A DNA stretch of 64,000 bases. Origin: Marinobacter sediminum (GTDB lineage: Bacteria; Pseudomonadota; Gammaproteobacteria; Pseudomonadales; Oleiphilaceae). A program made the translations under genes and the position numbers. The stretch is from the NCBI RefSeq assembly GCF_023657445.1, contig NZ_JAGTWY010000001.1, positions 3,348,001 through 3,412,000 on the forward strand, given 5' to 3'. How positions within the stretch are numbered: position 1 is the first letter of the stretch; every line of letters starts with the position of its first letter. The notes under the pieces were generated by a model, which was not told the origin of the DNA, did not search any database, and saw only the letters and a program-made list of their open reading frames with translations. This document shows, one piece after another, positions 9,270 to 17,163 of the stretch.

Positions 9270-10631
9270 TCAGTCAGCAAAGTCGATGCCCTTGGAGCGT
9301 GCGCGCTCTCTGGCATTCTGGTTAACAGAAGGACGGAAGGGCACCTCCACCACCTCTGCTTCAACGTCTGTCGACCCGTCCATGGCGGTGTACTCCACGG
9401 GCAGATGCACGGTGAGTCGCGTACCGACGGCGCGCATGTCAAACGGCACGTAGGCCAGCGCAATATTGGTTTCCAGTTCCGGTGAGTACCAGGGTGAGGT
9501 CACATAGCCTTCGGCCGCGCCCTCGTCTGGCCGGCTAATCAGCCAGAAGTCGTTGGAGTAATCAGTGACCGGACCGCCGCCGAATCGAATACCCACCATG
9601 GTATGAGTGAACGGTGGGTGCCCGGCCTCCAGTTGCTCGCGAACTTCCTCCAGCCGTTGTTTGCCGATGTAATCCGAGTCTTTATTGCGTGGCACCTGGT
9701 AGGCCAGATTGCACTGGAATGGCAGGGTTTCCGCGTCCAGGTCCTGTCCCCAGGACAGAATGCCGGCAGCAATCCGTCGATGGTGCGCAGGGGCGATCAC
9801 CCGGAGGTTATGGGGTTCACCCGCGGCAAGAACCGTGTACCAGACGTCCTCGGCGTATTTGGTGGCTTCCTTGAGATAGATCTCGTAACCCTTCTCGCCG
9901 GTGAAGCCGGTCTGAGAAACGATCACGTCGTGCCCTGCCACGCGGCCTTCCATCAGACCGTAAAAGGGAATATCGCTAACAGCCTCGCCAAAAAGGTCGA
10001 CCATCAGCGCTTCGGATTTCGGACCCTGAATTTGCAACGGGGCCACGTCGATCTCGGCAATGCTGACATTGAAGCCCATACCGACGTTAACGCCGCGCAG
10101 CCACAGTTCCAGATCACTGTCCGACAGGGAGAACCAGAACTCATCCTCCGCCACCCGCAACAGGACCGGATCGTTGATAATACCGCCGTCCTCGTTGCAG
10201 AGTATGACGTACTTGCCCCGCATGGGCCGGATTTTGGTGGCGTCGCGGGTAATCACATAGTTGATGAAACGCTCGGCATCCGGGCCCTTGACCTGGATCT
10301 GGCGTTCGACGGCGACATTCCAGAGGGTGACGTCATTGACGAGAGATTCGTACTCGACCATGGCACCACCTTGTTCGGGTCGCACATACCCCCGTGGATG
10401 GTACATGCGGTTGTAGACGGTCGCGCGCCAGCAGCCCGCCTCGTAGGCAAGGTGCCAGTATGGCGACTTGCGCACCCGCGTGGAGATCAACATTTCCACG
10501 GGTGTGGGCCCGGACTGACGCAGATTGATGGGTACCTTGCGATCGGTCTGGTCGACCGTGTCGGGCTGCCTGGCGGCGCCGGCTCGCTGTTGTGGATTGC
10601 TCTGACGTGCTTGCTCGATGTTAACGGCCAT
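9270..10631 (-). CDS. GcvT-fold tetrahydrofolate-dependent methyltransferase/demethylase (DmdA/LigM-like)
   Basis: A 453-residue protein with the GcvT N-terminal folate-binding domain and C-terminal barrel. The N-terminus (RKSPYWHLAYEAGCWRATVY) and the core (DVTLWNVAVERQIQVKGPDA, then IQGPKSEALMVDLFG and TGFTGEKGYEIYL) recall DMSP demethylase DmdA more than the glycine-cleavage T protein; its length is closer to O-demethylase LigM. The start at 10631 follows GAAGGAGGAGACAG. It is first in an operon with the metF-like gene and fhs, the same three activities that surround ligM. The methyl donor is not known. Confidence 0.8.
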   Translation of the reverse strand: MAVNIEQARQSNPQQRAGAARQPDTVDQTDRKVPINLRQSGPTPVEMLISTRVRKSPYWHLAYEAGCWRATVYNRMYHPRGYVRPEQGGAMVEYESLVNDVTLWNVAVERQIQVKGPDAERFINYVITRDATKIRPMRGKYVILCNEDGGIINDPVLLRVAEDEFWFSLSDSDLELWLRGVNVGMGFNVSIAEIDVAPLQIQGPKSEALMVDLFGEAVSDIPFYGLMEGRVAGHDVIVSQTGFTGEKGYEIYLKEATKYAEDVWYTVLAAGEPHNLRVIAPAHHRRIAAGILSWGQDLDAETLPFQCNLAYQVPRNKDSDYIGKQRLEEVREQLEAGHPPFTHTMVGIRFGGGPVTDYSNDFWLISRPDEGAAEGYVTSPWYSPELETNIALAYVPFDMRAVGTRLTVHLPVEYTAMDGSTDVEAEVVEVPFRPSVNQNARERARSKGIDFAD

Positions 10632-10838
10632 GTCTGTCTCCTCCTTCAGCGGGTTGCTGATAGCATCAATGTGACTGGGTTTGGCGCTGTCAGGTGGAAC
10701 CAATACGACATGAAAGCGACCAAAAGCGTCAGTGCCTTATAGCCGGGGCGAAGAATCTCATTCTGAATTTATATAACTGACCGGGTTTCAGATCCTTATA
10801 CTGTGTCGCCAAAAGTACCTGACAATGAGAGCGCGATT

Positions 10839-11156
10839 ATGAGCGGACCAGACAAGCCCAAAGTTATCGGGGAAGAGTGGAGCGACGAGCGCGTTAAGAG
10901 CTTCCTCGCCATCGAGCCTTATGACGAGGCGGAGAGCACGGATTTTAATGCCTTGCTAAAAGCCTATCAGGCCATGCGGGCAGGGGATTTTGAACGGTTC
11001 ATCGGCTTTTTCGTGGACGCCGGCCGTAATCTTGATGCGGTGAATGAAAAGGGCGAAACCATGCTGGACCGCATTTCTGAACACAGGAAAGGCGGGGAGT
11101 ATGCCCGTGTATTGAAAAGCGCGGGCGCAAAAGGAAGCGCAGCGGCCGGGAACTGA
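10839..11156 (+). CDS. PA4642 family conserved protein
   Basis: A 105-residue soluble acidic protein beginning MSGPDKPKVIGEEWSDERVK, with a core ALLKAYQAMRAGDFERFIGF followed by a segment like an ankyrin turn (GRNLDAVNEKGETMLDRI). It matches the Pseudomonas PA4642 family as I recall it; the function is unknown. ATG 10839 is chosen over the in-frame codon at 10803 because family members start with MSGPDK. It appears monocistronic and converges on hsp20. Confidence 0.75.
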   Translation: MSGPDKPKVIGEEWSDERVKSFLAIEPYDEAESTDFNALLKAYQAMRAGDFERFIGFFVDAGRNLDAVNEKGETMLDRISEHRKGGEYARVLKSAGAKGSAAAGN

Positions 11157-11196
11157 ATCCCGGCGCAACTGCGATTGGCGGCGGCGCGAAGTGGGT

Positions 11197-11646
11197 TTAT
11201 TGCACGTCCACTTCGATCGCCTTGGGCTCCTTCGGTTCGGCCTTTTGCAAGGTCAATGTCAGCAGGCCATCTTTGAAGTTGGCTTTGACGCTGTTCTCGT
11301 CAACATTATCAGGCAACGTGAAGCGACGCAGGAAGCTGCCATAGTAGCGCTCAATGCGATGGTGCTTCTTGTCTTTGGTTTCGTCTTCGTGCTTCCGTTC
11401 GCCTTCAATGGAAAGTACACCGTCGTGCACGGTTACCTTGACGTCTTTCTTTTCCATACCGGGCAATTCCGCCTCGATGGAAAACGCTTCCGGGGTTTCC
11501 TTGATGTCGACAGCCGGGGCCCAGTCGCTGCGGCTAAACACATCTTTGCCTTCACCACTGGTGCGTGACAGGCCAAACATCCGGTTGTACCGGCTCATCA
11601 GATCTTCAAACTCATTGACCGGATTCCAGCGGGTAATATTGCTCAT
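11197..11646 (-). CDS. Small heat shock protein, Hsp20/alpha-crystallin family
   Basis: A 149-residue ATP-independent holdase chaperone. The alpha-crystallin domain spans roughly residues 40-140: DWAPAVDIKETPEAFSIEAE, LPGMEKKDVKVTVHDGVLSI, GERKHEDETKDKKHHRIERY, and the C-terminal FKDGLLTLTLQKAE. The start follows AGGAGGAGATCTTT. An exact CTTGAA hexamer (minus strand, complement of 11791-11796) lies upstream and could be a sigma-32 -35 element, but no good -10 partner was found. Confidence 0.95.
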   Translation of the reverse strand: MSNITRWNPVNEFEDLMSRYNRMFGLSRTSGEGKDVFSRSDWAPAVDIKETPEAFSIEAELPGMEKKDVKVTVHDGVLSIEGERKHEDETKDKKHHRIERYYGSFLRRFTLPDNVDENSVKANFKDGLLTLTLQKAEPKEPKAIEVDVQ

Positions 11647-11691
11647 AAAGATCTCCTCCTTTTCGACGAAAACGAATCTGAATAATGATCA

Positions 11692-11823
11692 TCAGCTTCG
11701 CTCGCGGAACAGCTCCATGCCGGTTGGCGCCAGCCGGATGGTTATCCGTGAACTCTTGCTAATACTGAATGTAAGATCACGGATTTGGTTTTCAAGCAGC
11801 CGTTGAGCAATTTTTGATCTGGG
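11692..11823 (-). other. Possible small reading frame directly after the carbonic anhydrase stop (doubtful)
   Basis: After the TGA of the gamma carbonic anhydrase gene, the same frame stays open for 43 codons, reading PRSKIAQRLLENQIRDLTFS and ending ITIRLAPTGMELFRERS. It has no ATG, GTG or TTG near its beginning; the first ATG is codon 36. It could be made only by readthrough of the TGA (followed by C, a leaky context) or from an ATT/CTG start. The same stretch also has to serve as the hsp20 promoter region, so it may be non-coding. Confidence 0.15.
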
Positions 11824-12366
11824 TCAGTCTCCTTGTTCGGCAAGGTATTCGTTCTTCAATTTGACGTAATTGGCTGCTGTGTATTCGAAAAAAGTGCGTT
11901 CCTTATCGGTCAACGGCCGGGCCTGTTTGGCGGGAGAGCCAACATAGAGATAACCGGATTCCAGTGTTTTGCCGGGTGGCACCAGGCAGCCTGCAGCGAC
12001 AATGACTTCGTCCTCGACCACCGCGCCATCCATGATGATGCAGCCCATGCCCACTAACACCCGGCTGCCTATGGTGCAGCCGTGTAGCAAGGCCTTGTGG
12101 CCAACGGTGACATCATCGCCGATCGTCAGCGGATAACCGCCGGGATTAAAGTCACTGGCATGAGTGATATGAAGCACCGAGCCATCCTGGACGCTGCAGC
12201 GGTCGCCAATGCGAATCTGGTGCATGTCACCGCGCACCACGGTCATTGGCCAGATGGAGCAGTCTTCGCCGGCCTGGACATCACCGATCACCACGGCGCT
12301 GGGATCAACCCAGGCTCTTTCACCAAATTGTGGCACTTTACCCTTGTGAGAGCGTACATTCGTCAT
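11824..12366 (-). CDS. Gamma carbonic anhydrase family protein (YrdA-like)
   Basis: A 180-residue left-handed beta-helix protein of the hexapeptide-repeat class. Repeats run through AVVIGDVQAGEDCSIWPMTV and IGDDVTVGHKALLHGCTIGS. Metal-ligand histidines are visible in LHITHA, TVGHKALLHG. Members bind zinc or iron and some hydrate CO2, but many YrdA-type proteins have no shown activity. It is transcribed divergently from oligopeptidase A across the large inverted repeat at 12406-12517. Confidence 0.9.
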   Translation of the reverse strand: MTNVRSHKGKVPQFGERAWVDPSAVVIGDVQAGEDCSIWPMTVVRGDMHQIRIGDRCSVQDGSVLHITHASDFNPGGYPLTIGDDVTVGHKALLHGCTIGSRVLVGMGCIIMDGAVVEDEVIVAAGCLVPPGKTLESGYLYVGSPAKQARPLTDKERTFFEYTAANYVKLKNEYLAEQGD

Positions 12367-12405
12367 TACATATAACCTTCTGGGTGTCTTCTTGCTCTGG
12401 AGTTT

Positions 12406-12517
12406 GGAGTATCCGGGGGAGGCCTTTCCGAAACACGCTCAAGCACGTCTATGTGGCCCTTGAGCTTCGCCATCCATGGCTCCGCACAGTTTCGGAAAGG
12501 CCTCCCCCGGATACTCC
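12406..12517. repeat. Perfect 29-bp inverted repeat with nested hairpins (dispersed palindromic element, copy A)
   Basis: The left arm 12406-12434 (starts GGAGTATCCGGGGGAGG, ends TTTCCGAAAC) is perfectly complementary to the right arm 12489-12517. The 54-base interior holds two more stems: CTCAAG...CTTGAG and GCCAT-CC-ATGGC. As RNA or single-stranded DNA it would fold into a branched structure. It fills most of the divergent region between the yrdA-like gene and prlC. A degenerate relative sharing GGCTTTCCGAAACACGCT lies at 33575-33662, so this is a dispersed family. Confidence 0.9.
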
Positions 12518-12574
12518 CCGTGCATTGGAGTCACCTGAAACTACCTGACATTGGAATTGCTGAGAAGGGCATCT

Positions 12575-14620
12575 ATGAATAACCCGTTACTGACCGACGA
12601 CCTGTTGCCGAAGTTTGACCATGTTCGCACTGAGCACATGGAAACGGCTATTGACCAGATTCTCAGCGAAAACCGCGTGAAGATTGCGTCGCTGGCACAA
12701 AATGAAGATCCGACCTGGGACACCCTCGCCCAGCCCATGCAGGCCCTGGAAGACAAATTGAGCAATGCCTGGTCGGTGATTTCGCACCTGAATGGCGTCA
12801 TGAACAATGATGACCTGCGTAAGGTTTACAAAAGCTGCCTGGAAAAGCTGACCGAGTACGGCACGGAAATCCGTCAGAACACAGCCCTTTGCGAGGCCTA
12901 CAAGAAACTGGCGGCACGGGACGATTTCCAGGACTTGACCGAGGCCCAGCGCAAGTCTGTGGAAAACACCCTGAGGGATTTCCACCTGGGCGGCGTCGAT
13001 CTGCCCGAAGACAAGAAAAAGCGCTACGCAAACTTGTCCCAGGAACTGTCAGAACTGTCTAACCGCTTCAGCGACAACGTGCTGGATGCCACCCAGCATT
13101 GGTTCAAGCACATTACCGATGTCAGCGAGCTGGCGGGAGTGCCGGAAACTGCCATTGAAGGCGCAAAACAGGCGGCCCGCCAGAAAGAGCTGGATGGCTA
13201 TGTGATTACCCTCGACTTTCCCAGTTTCTACCCGGTCCTGACCTACGGCGACAACCGTGAACTGCGTCGGGAGGTCTATGAAGCCTTTGTCACCCGCGCC
13301 TCCGATCAGGGTCCGGATGCGGGTACCTGGGACAATACGCCCTTGATGGCGGAAATCCTCAAGCGCCGCCATGCTATTGCTCAGCTGCTGGGCTTTAATA
13401 ATTACGCCGAGCGGTCGTTGGCCACCAAGATGGCGCGCAGCACCGAGGAGGTGCTGGAGTTCCTGAATCAGCTGGCGGCCAAGTCCAGACCCATGGCTGA
13501 GAAGGAGTTCGCCGACCTCAAGGCGTTTGCCAAAGATGAATATGGCGTGGACGACCTGCAAGCCTGGGACGTGGGCTACTACAGCGAAAAGCTGAGTCAG
13601 CAGCGGTATGATATCTCGCCGGAAACCCTGCGCCCCTGGTTCCCGGTCGATCAGGTGGTGCCGGGCCTGTTCCAGGTGGCTGAAAAGCTGTTCGACGTTC
13701 AGATCGAAGCCAGACCGGAGGTGGAAACATGGCATGAGGATGCAACCGCCTATTGCATCAGTCGTAATGGTGAACCCCTGGCCTGGTTCTACTTCGATCT
13801 GTTTGCCCGTCAAGGCAAGCGTGGTGGCGCCTGGATGGCGGATTGCCGGGTGCGCTGGCGTAATCTGCGCGGCCAGCTGCAGTTGCCGGTCGCCTTCCTG
13901 ACCTGTAACTTCACGCCGCCGGTGAACGGCAAACCATCGTTGCTGACCCACGATGAAGTCACTACCCTGTTCCACGAATTTGGTCACGGCCTGCACCACA
14001 TGCTGACCCAGGTGGATGTGCTGGATGTATCCGGTATCAATGGCGTGGCCTGGGACGCAGTGGAGCTGCCCAGCCAGTTCCTGGAAAACTGGTGCTGGAA
14101 TCCGGATTCACTGGCGCTGATTGCCTCGCACCACGAAACCGGCGAACCGCTCCCCGAGGAACTACTGCAGAAGTTACTGGCGGCGAAGAATTTCCAGTCC
14201 GGCATGGGCATGGTGCGCCAGCTGGAATTCTCGCTGTTCGATTTCCGCCTGCACGCGGAATTCAGCGAACAGGCGCCCACGAACCCACTGGATATGCACC
14301 GCAAGGTCCGGGAAGAGATTGCGGTGATAGAAGCGCCGGAGTTCAACCGCTTCCCGAACTCCTTCTCGCACATCTTTTCCGGTGGCTATGCCGCGGGCTA
14401 TTACAGCTACAAGTGGGCGGAAGTGCTGGCGGCGGATGCCTTCTCGCTGTTTGAGGAAAAAGGCATCTTCGACCCCGAGACCGGCAAGGCCTTCCTGCAG
14501 AACATCCTTGAAAAAGGTGGCTCGCAGGAGCCGATGGAACTGTTCAAGGCCTTCCGTGGCCGCGAACCGGAAGTGGATGCCCTGTTGAAGCAATCCGGCA
14601 TCACGGACGAAGCCGCCTGA
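12575..14620 (+). CDS. prlC: Oligopeptidase A (M3 zinc metallopeptidase)
   Basis: A 681-residue cytosolic thimet-type peptidase that degrades short peptides, including signal-peptide fragments. The zinc site HEFGH lies in TTLFHEFGHGLHHM (H467-H471), with the downstream glutamate in WDAVELPSQF. The length is normal for OpdA/PrlC. ATG 12575 follows GAGAAGGG. A small zinc-ribbon gene (YheV) follows on the same strand. Confidence 0.97.
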   Translation: MNNPLLTDDLLPKFDHVRTEHMETAIDQILSENRVKIASLAQNEDPTWDTLAQPMQALEDKLSNAWSVISHLNGVMNNDDLRKVYKSCLEKLTEYGTEIRQNTALCEAYKKLAARDDFQDLTEAQRKSVENTLRDFHLGGVDLPEDKKKRYANLSQELSELSNRFSDNVLDATQHWFKHITDVSELAGVPETAIEGAKQAARQKELDGYVITLDFPSFYPVLTYGDNRELRREVYEAFVTRASDQGPDAGTWDNTPLMAEILKRRHAIAQLLGFNNYAERSLATKMARSTEEVLEFLNQLAAKSRPMAEKEFADLKAFAKDEYGVDDLQAWDVGYYSEKLSQQRYDISPETLRPWFPVDQVVPGLFQVAEKLFDVQIEARPEVETWHEDATAYCISRNGEPLAWFYFDLFARQGKRGGAWMADCRVRWRNLRGQLQLPVAFLTCNFTPPVNGKPSLLTHDEVTTLFHEFGHGLHHMLTQVDVLDVSGINGVAWDAVELPSQFLENWCWNPDSLALIASHHETGEPLPEELLQKLLAAKNFQSGMGMVRQLEFSLFDFRLHAEFSEQAPTNPLDMHRKVREEIAVIEAPEFNRFPNSFSHIFSGGYAAGYYSYKWAEVLAADAFSLFEEKGIFDPETGKAFLQNILEKGGSQEPMELFKAFRGREPEVDALLKQSGITDEAA

Positions 14621-14677
14621 GCCAATGTGTTCCGGCAGTCGTAGTGACTGCCGGGTACTTAATTCCGGAGTTTAGTT

Positions 14678-14929
14678 ATGGCGAGTCCAAAACGCTTTAT
14701 CGCCGGCGCTGTCTGCCCCCGCTGTGCGGAGATGGACAAGATCATGATGCATACCACCGACGATGACGACCAGGTGCGTGAGTGTGTGGCCTGTGGTTTC
14801 ACTGATGCGGTGTCTGATGCCGAGCAGCCGTCCAATCCTGAGTTGGAGACGCGGGTGAACACACGCAAGAACGAGGATGATCATACGGTTAAGCAGGTGG
14901 TGTTCTTCAAGGCTGGGCAGGAGGACTGA
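14678..14929 (+). CDS. yheV: YheV family putative zinc-ribbon protein
   Basis: An 83-residue protein starting MASPKRFIAGAVCPRCAEMD. Two CxxC pairs (CPRC and CVAC) form a likely zinc ribbon, and the acidic C-terminus ends in VKQVVFFKAGQED. It matches the YheV family, whose role is unknown. It lies 57 bases after prlC and may share its transcript. A run of seven T follows the stop without a clear stem. Confidence 0.88.
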   Translation: MASPKRFIAGAVCPRCAEMDKIMMHTTDDDDQVRECVACGFTDAVSDAEQPSNPELETRVNTRKNEDDHTVKQVVFFKAGQED

Positions 14930-14968
14930 GGTTTTTTTCGCCTAGCCTGCTAGTTTGCGGGCAGAGAG

Positions 14969-15058
14969 GTCGCGGGGGTGCTTTTCTTCTGGGAAAAACA
15001 ACTCGCTTCGCTCAGACATCTTTTTCCCGGCAGAAAAACACCCCCACACCCTCTCGAC
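14969..15058. repeat. Imperfect palindromic repeat with core AACTCGCTTCGCTCAGACA (copy C)
   Basis: G-rich outer arm (CGCGGGGGTGCTTTTCTTCT) pairs imperfectly with CAGAAAAACACCCCCACA; an inner GGGAAAAA/TTTTTCCC stem surrounds the core at 15000-15018. The same layout and an almost identical core (18 of 19 bases) occur inverted at 15201-15289. The 409-base gap between the convergent genes YheV and the antiporter contains these two elements and no credible gene. Confidence 0.85.
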
Positions 15059-15200
15059 TTAACCTTACGGTAAAATCCTTGCATGCATTGCGTGTCTATT
15101 GGCCGTAGCCCGGAGGTTAGGCTGTTTCGCGGGTGTTTTCTGCAGACAAGTCCTGTTCAGTGTTTTTAATTTTCAAGCGATATCTGTATTGATCTGACGT

Positions 15201-15289
15201 GAGGGGGTTGGGGGATTTTTTACCGCCAGAAATGGGTGTCTGAGCGCAGCGAGTTCCATTTCCAAGGGAAAAAATCCCCCTGCCCCCTC
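15201..15289. repeat. Imperfect palindromic repeat, inverted relative (copy D)
   Basis: Outer arms GAGGGGGTTGGGGGATTTTTT and GAAAAAATCCCCCTGCCCCCTC pair almost completely. An inner AAATGGGTG/CCATTT-type stem flanks the core TGTCTGAGCGCAGCGAGTT (15238-15256), the reverse complement of the copy C core with one difference. It may stop transcription from both sides of this convergent junction, but the shared core shows it is a repeat family rather than a simple terminator. Confidence 0.85.
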
Positions 15290-15338
15290 GCAGCCTCCTC
15301 AACCGGCAGGCTGCGACCCAGAGGTAAAACTCCGAAAC

Positions 15339-16661
15339 TTAAAGCACCATAGCCGCCAACCAGCCAAAGCCCAGCAACGGCAGGTTGTAGTGCAGGAACG
15401 TCGGTACAACGGTATCCCAGATGTGGTTGTGCTGGCCGTCGACGTTCAGGCCGGCAGTGGGGCCGAGAGTAGAATCGGAAGCCGGGGAACCGGCGTCACC
15501 GAGAGCGCCAGCGGTGCCGACCAGGGCAATAATGGCCAGCGGGCTGAAGCCCATCTGCAGGGCCAGCGGAACATACAACGCCGCGATAATCGGGATGGTG
15601 GAGAAGGATGAACCGATCCCCATGGTGATCAGCAGGCCGACGACCAGCATCAGCAGGGCGGCCAGGGGCTTGTTCTCACCGATGCTGGCAACGGAGCTCT
15701 GGACCAGTGCGGCAATCTCGCCGGTTTCCCGCATTACTTCGGCAAAACCGGAGGCTGCGATCATGATGAAACCGATCATCGCCAGCATCTTCATGCCTTC
15801 GGTGAACAGGTCATCCGCCTCTTTCCATTTCACAACGCCGGACAGGTTGAAGAGTACAAAACCGGCCAGAGCGCCCAGAATCATTGAGCCAAGCCAGAGC
15901 TGAACCACAAACGCCGTGACGATAGCGATGAGGGCCATGATCAGGGTACGGGGGCTGTATTTTACGTCGACCCGTTCAGTGCGGACGATGGCTTCCATGT
16001 CGTATTTGCGCTCGCCGCGATAGCTGAAAAACACGGCAATGAGCAGGCCGCACAGCATGCCCAATGCCGGGAGGGCCATGGCGGACATGACGTTCAGGTT
16101 GGATGCATCGATGCCATTTTCTGCCACGTTGGCCAGGAGGATCTCGTTCAGGTAAATACCACCGAAGCCCACCGGCAGGAACATGTATGGGGTGATCAGG
16201 CCAAAGGTCAGAACGCAGGCGACCAGGCGACGGTCCATGTTCAGCTTTGCCATCACGTACAGCAACGGCGGCACGACCAGTGGGATAAACGCTATGTGGA
16301 TTGGCAGGATGTTCTGGGAGGAAATGGCGATGGCCAGGAGCAGACCGATGATCAGAAAGCGGATGCCGGTTACGGCAGAGCCGTCGTCCTGCTTGCCGAC
16401 CAGATTCAGTGCCCTGTCGGCCAGCGCGTGGGCCAGGCCAGATTTGCCGATGGCGACGGCAAAAGCACCCAGCGTGGCATAGGACAAGGCAACGGTCGCG
16501 CCGCCGCCCAGGCCATTATTGAAGGCTTCAATGGTGGCTTCCAGGGACATGCCTGCTATCAGGCCGCCGGATACGGCACCGATAATCAGGGCAACAACAA
16601 CGTGAATGCGGCACAAACTCAGGACGAGCATGATGGCAACCGCAGCAACAACGGCATTCAT
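15339..16661 (-). CDS. Na+/H+ antiporter family protein (NhaC/YuiF-like)
   Basis: A 440-residue polytopic inner-membrane protein with about 11-12 hydrophobic segments. Family-like features are [20 protein letters not shown] near the N-terminus, [20 protein letters not shown], and the conserved C-terminal stretch [20 protein letters not shown]. It probably exchanges cytoplasmic sodium or another ion/organic anion for protons. No linked regulatory gene is seen. The family is broad (it includes amino-acid/antiporter members), so the exact substrate is open. Confidence 0.82.
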   Translation of the reverse strand: MNAVVAAVAIMLVLSLCRIHVVVALIIGAVSGGLIAGMSLEATIEAFNNGLGGGATVALSYATLGAFAVAIGKSGLAHALADRALNLVGKQDDGSAVTGIRFLIIGLLLAIAISSQNILPIHIAFIPLVVPPLLYVMAKLNMDRRLVACVLTFGLITPYMFLPVGFGGIYLNEILLANVAENGIDASNLNVMSAMALPALGMLCGLLIAVFFSYRGERKYDMEAIVRTERVDVKYSPRTLIMALIAIVTAFVVQLWLGSMILGALAGFVLFNLSGVVKWKEADDLFTEGMKMLAMIGFIMIAASGFAEVMRETGEIAALVQSSVASIGENKPLAALLMLVVGLLITMGIGSSFSTIPIIAALYVPLALQMGFSPLAIIALVGTAGALGDAGSPASDSTLGPTAGLNVDGQHNHIWDTVVPTFLHYNLPLLGFGWLAAMVL

Positions 16662-16776
16662 GGCAGACTCCGGGTAGGAATAACTGGTTTATCCGGCCCC
16701 TTGTGAGGGCCAGGTTCACGAAAAGCGCGCTAATGTGCAGGAAATAGTCCTGACAGTCAAAGCGGGATTGTGACTA

Positions 16777-17007
16777 TCAGTTGTCGCCAATGCGGTAGAA
16801 GCGGGGTACCTGTTCACCCGCCAGTTCCACGGTTTCGCGGAACATGGACAGCGGGCGAACCCAGAGGCTGTGATCGCCATAGAGGCAACGGTAAACCACC
16901 ATCCACTCCTCGGTTTCGCTGTGGCGAGCCAGGTTAATCACCTCGTAGTCCCTGCCCTTATAGTGGCGGTAACGGCCGGGGTGAACGTCATGTTTCTTTT
17001 CGGTCAT
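16777..17007 (-). CDS. DUF1653 domain protein
   Basis: A 76-residue protein. The DUF1653 signature runs through PGRYRHYKGRDYEVINLARH, then VYRCLYGDHSLWVRPLSMF and a C-terminal PRFYRIG. It is a small soluble beta-rich domain of unknown function. It is monocistronic by position, between the antiporter gene and the divergent diguanylate cyclase. Confidence 0.9.
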   Translation of the reverse strand: MTEKKHDVHPGRYRHYKGRDYEVINLARHSETEEWMVVYRCLYGDHSLWVRPLSMFRETVELAGEQVPRFYRIGDN

Positions 17008-17163
17008 GTGATGCCTCTCCGGAGGTATGCCGATTTACTCGTTGTGCCATGGGACGTGACGGCGCCAAAGGTCTAAACTTAGGGGGCTGGGATGCACAAG
17101 AACTCTGTCCAGGGCATTCGAAGTGTAGTTCAAGTCACTGGGCCCCGAAAACCGGAACCTTTT

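Noticed and set aside
2753..10631. Naming the methyltransferase dmdA and the island DMSP demethylation
   Set aside because: Similarity to DmdA is only partial, the length is larger and it also resembles LigM; the FAD-GcvT neighbour points to N-methyl compounds. No unique substrate can be claimed.
9270..10631. Calling the GcvT-like gene gcvT of the glycine cleavage system
   Set aside because: No gcvH or gcvP nearby, the sequence departs from GcvT, and the neighbours are fhs and metF-like genes.
12406..12517. Treating the large inverted repeat as a terminator
   Set aside because: It lies between two divergent starts, not after a gene, and lacks a T tract on either side.
15117..15302. A 61-codon minus-strand frame in the 14930-15338 gap
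   Set aside because: It lies largely within repeat copy D and its translation (GGRGIFSLGNGTRCAQTPIS) reflects the repeat sequence, not a protein.
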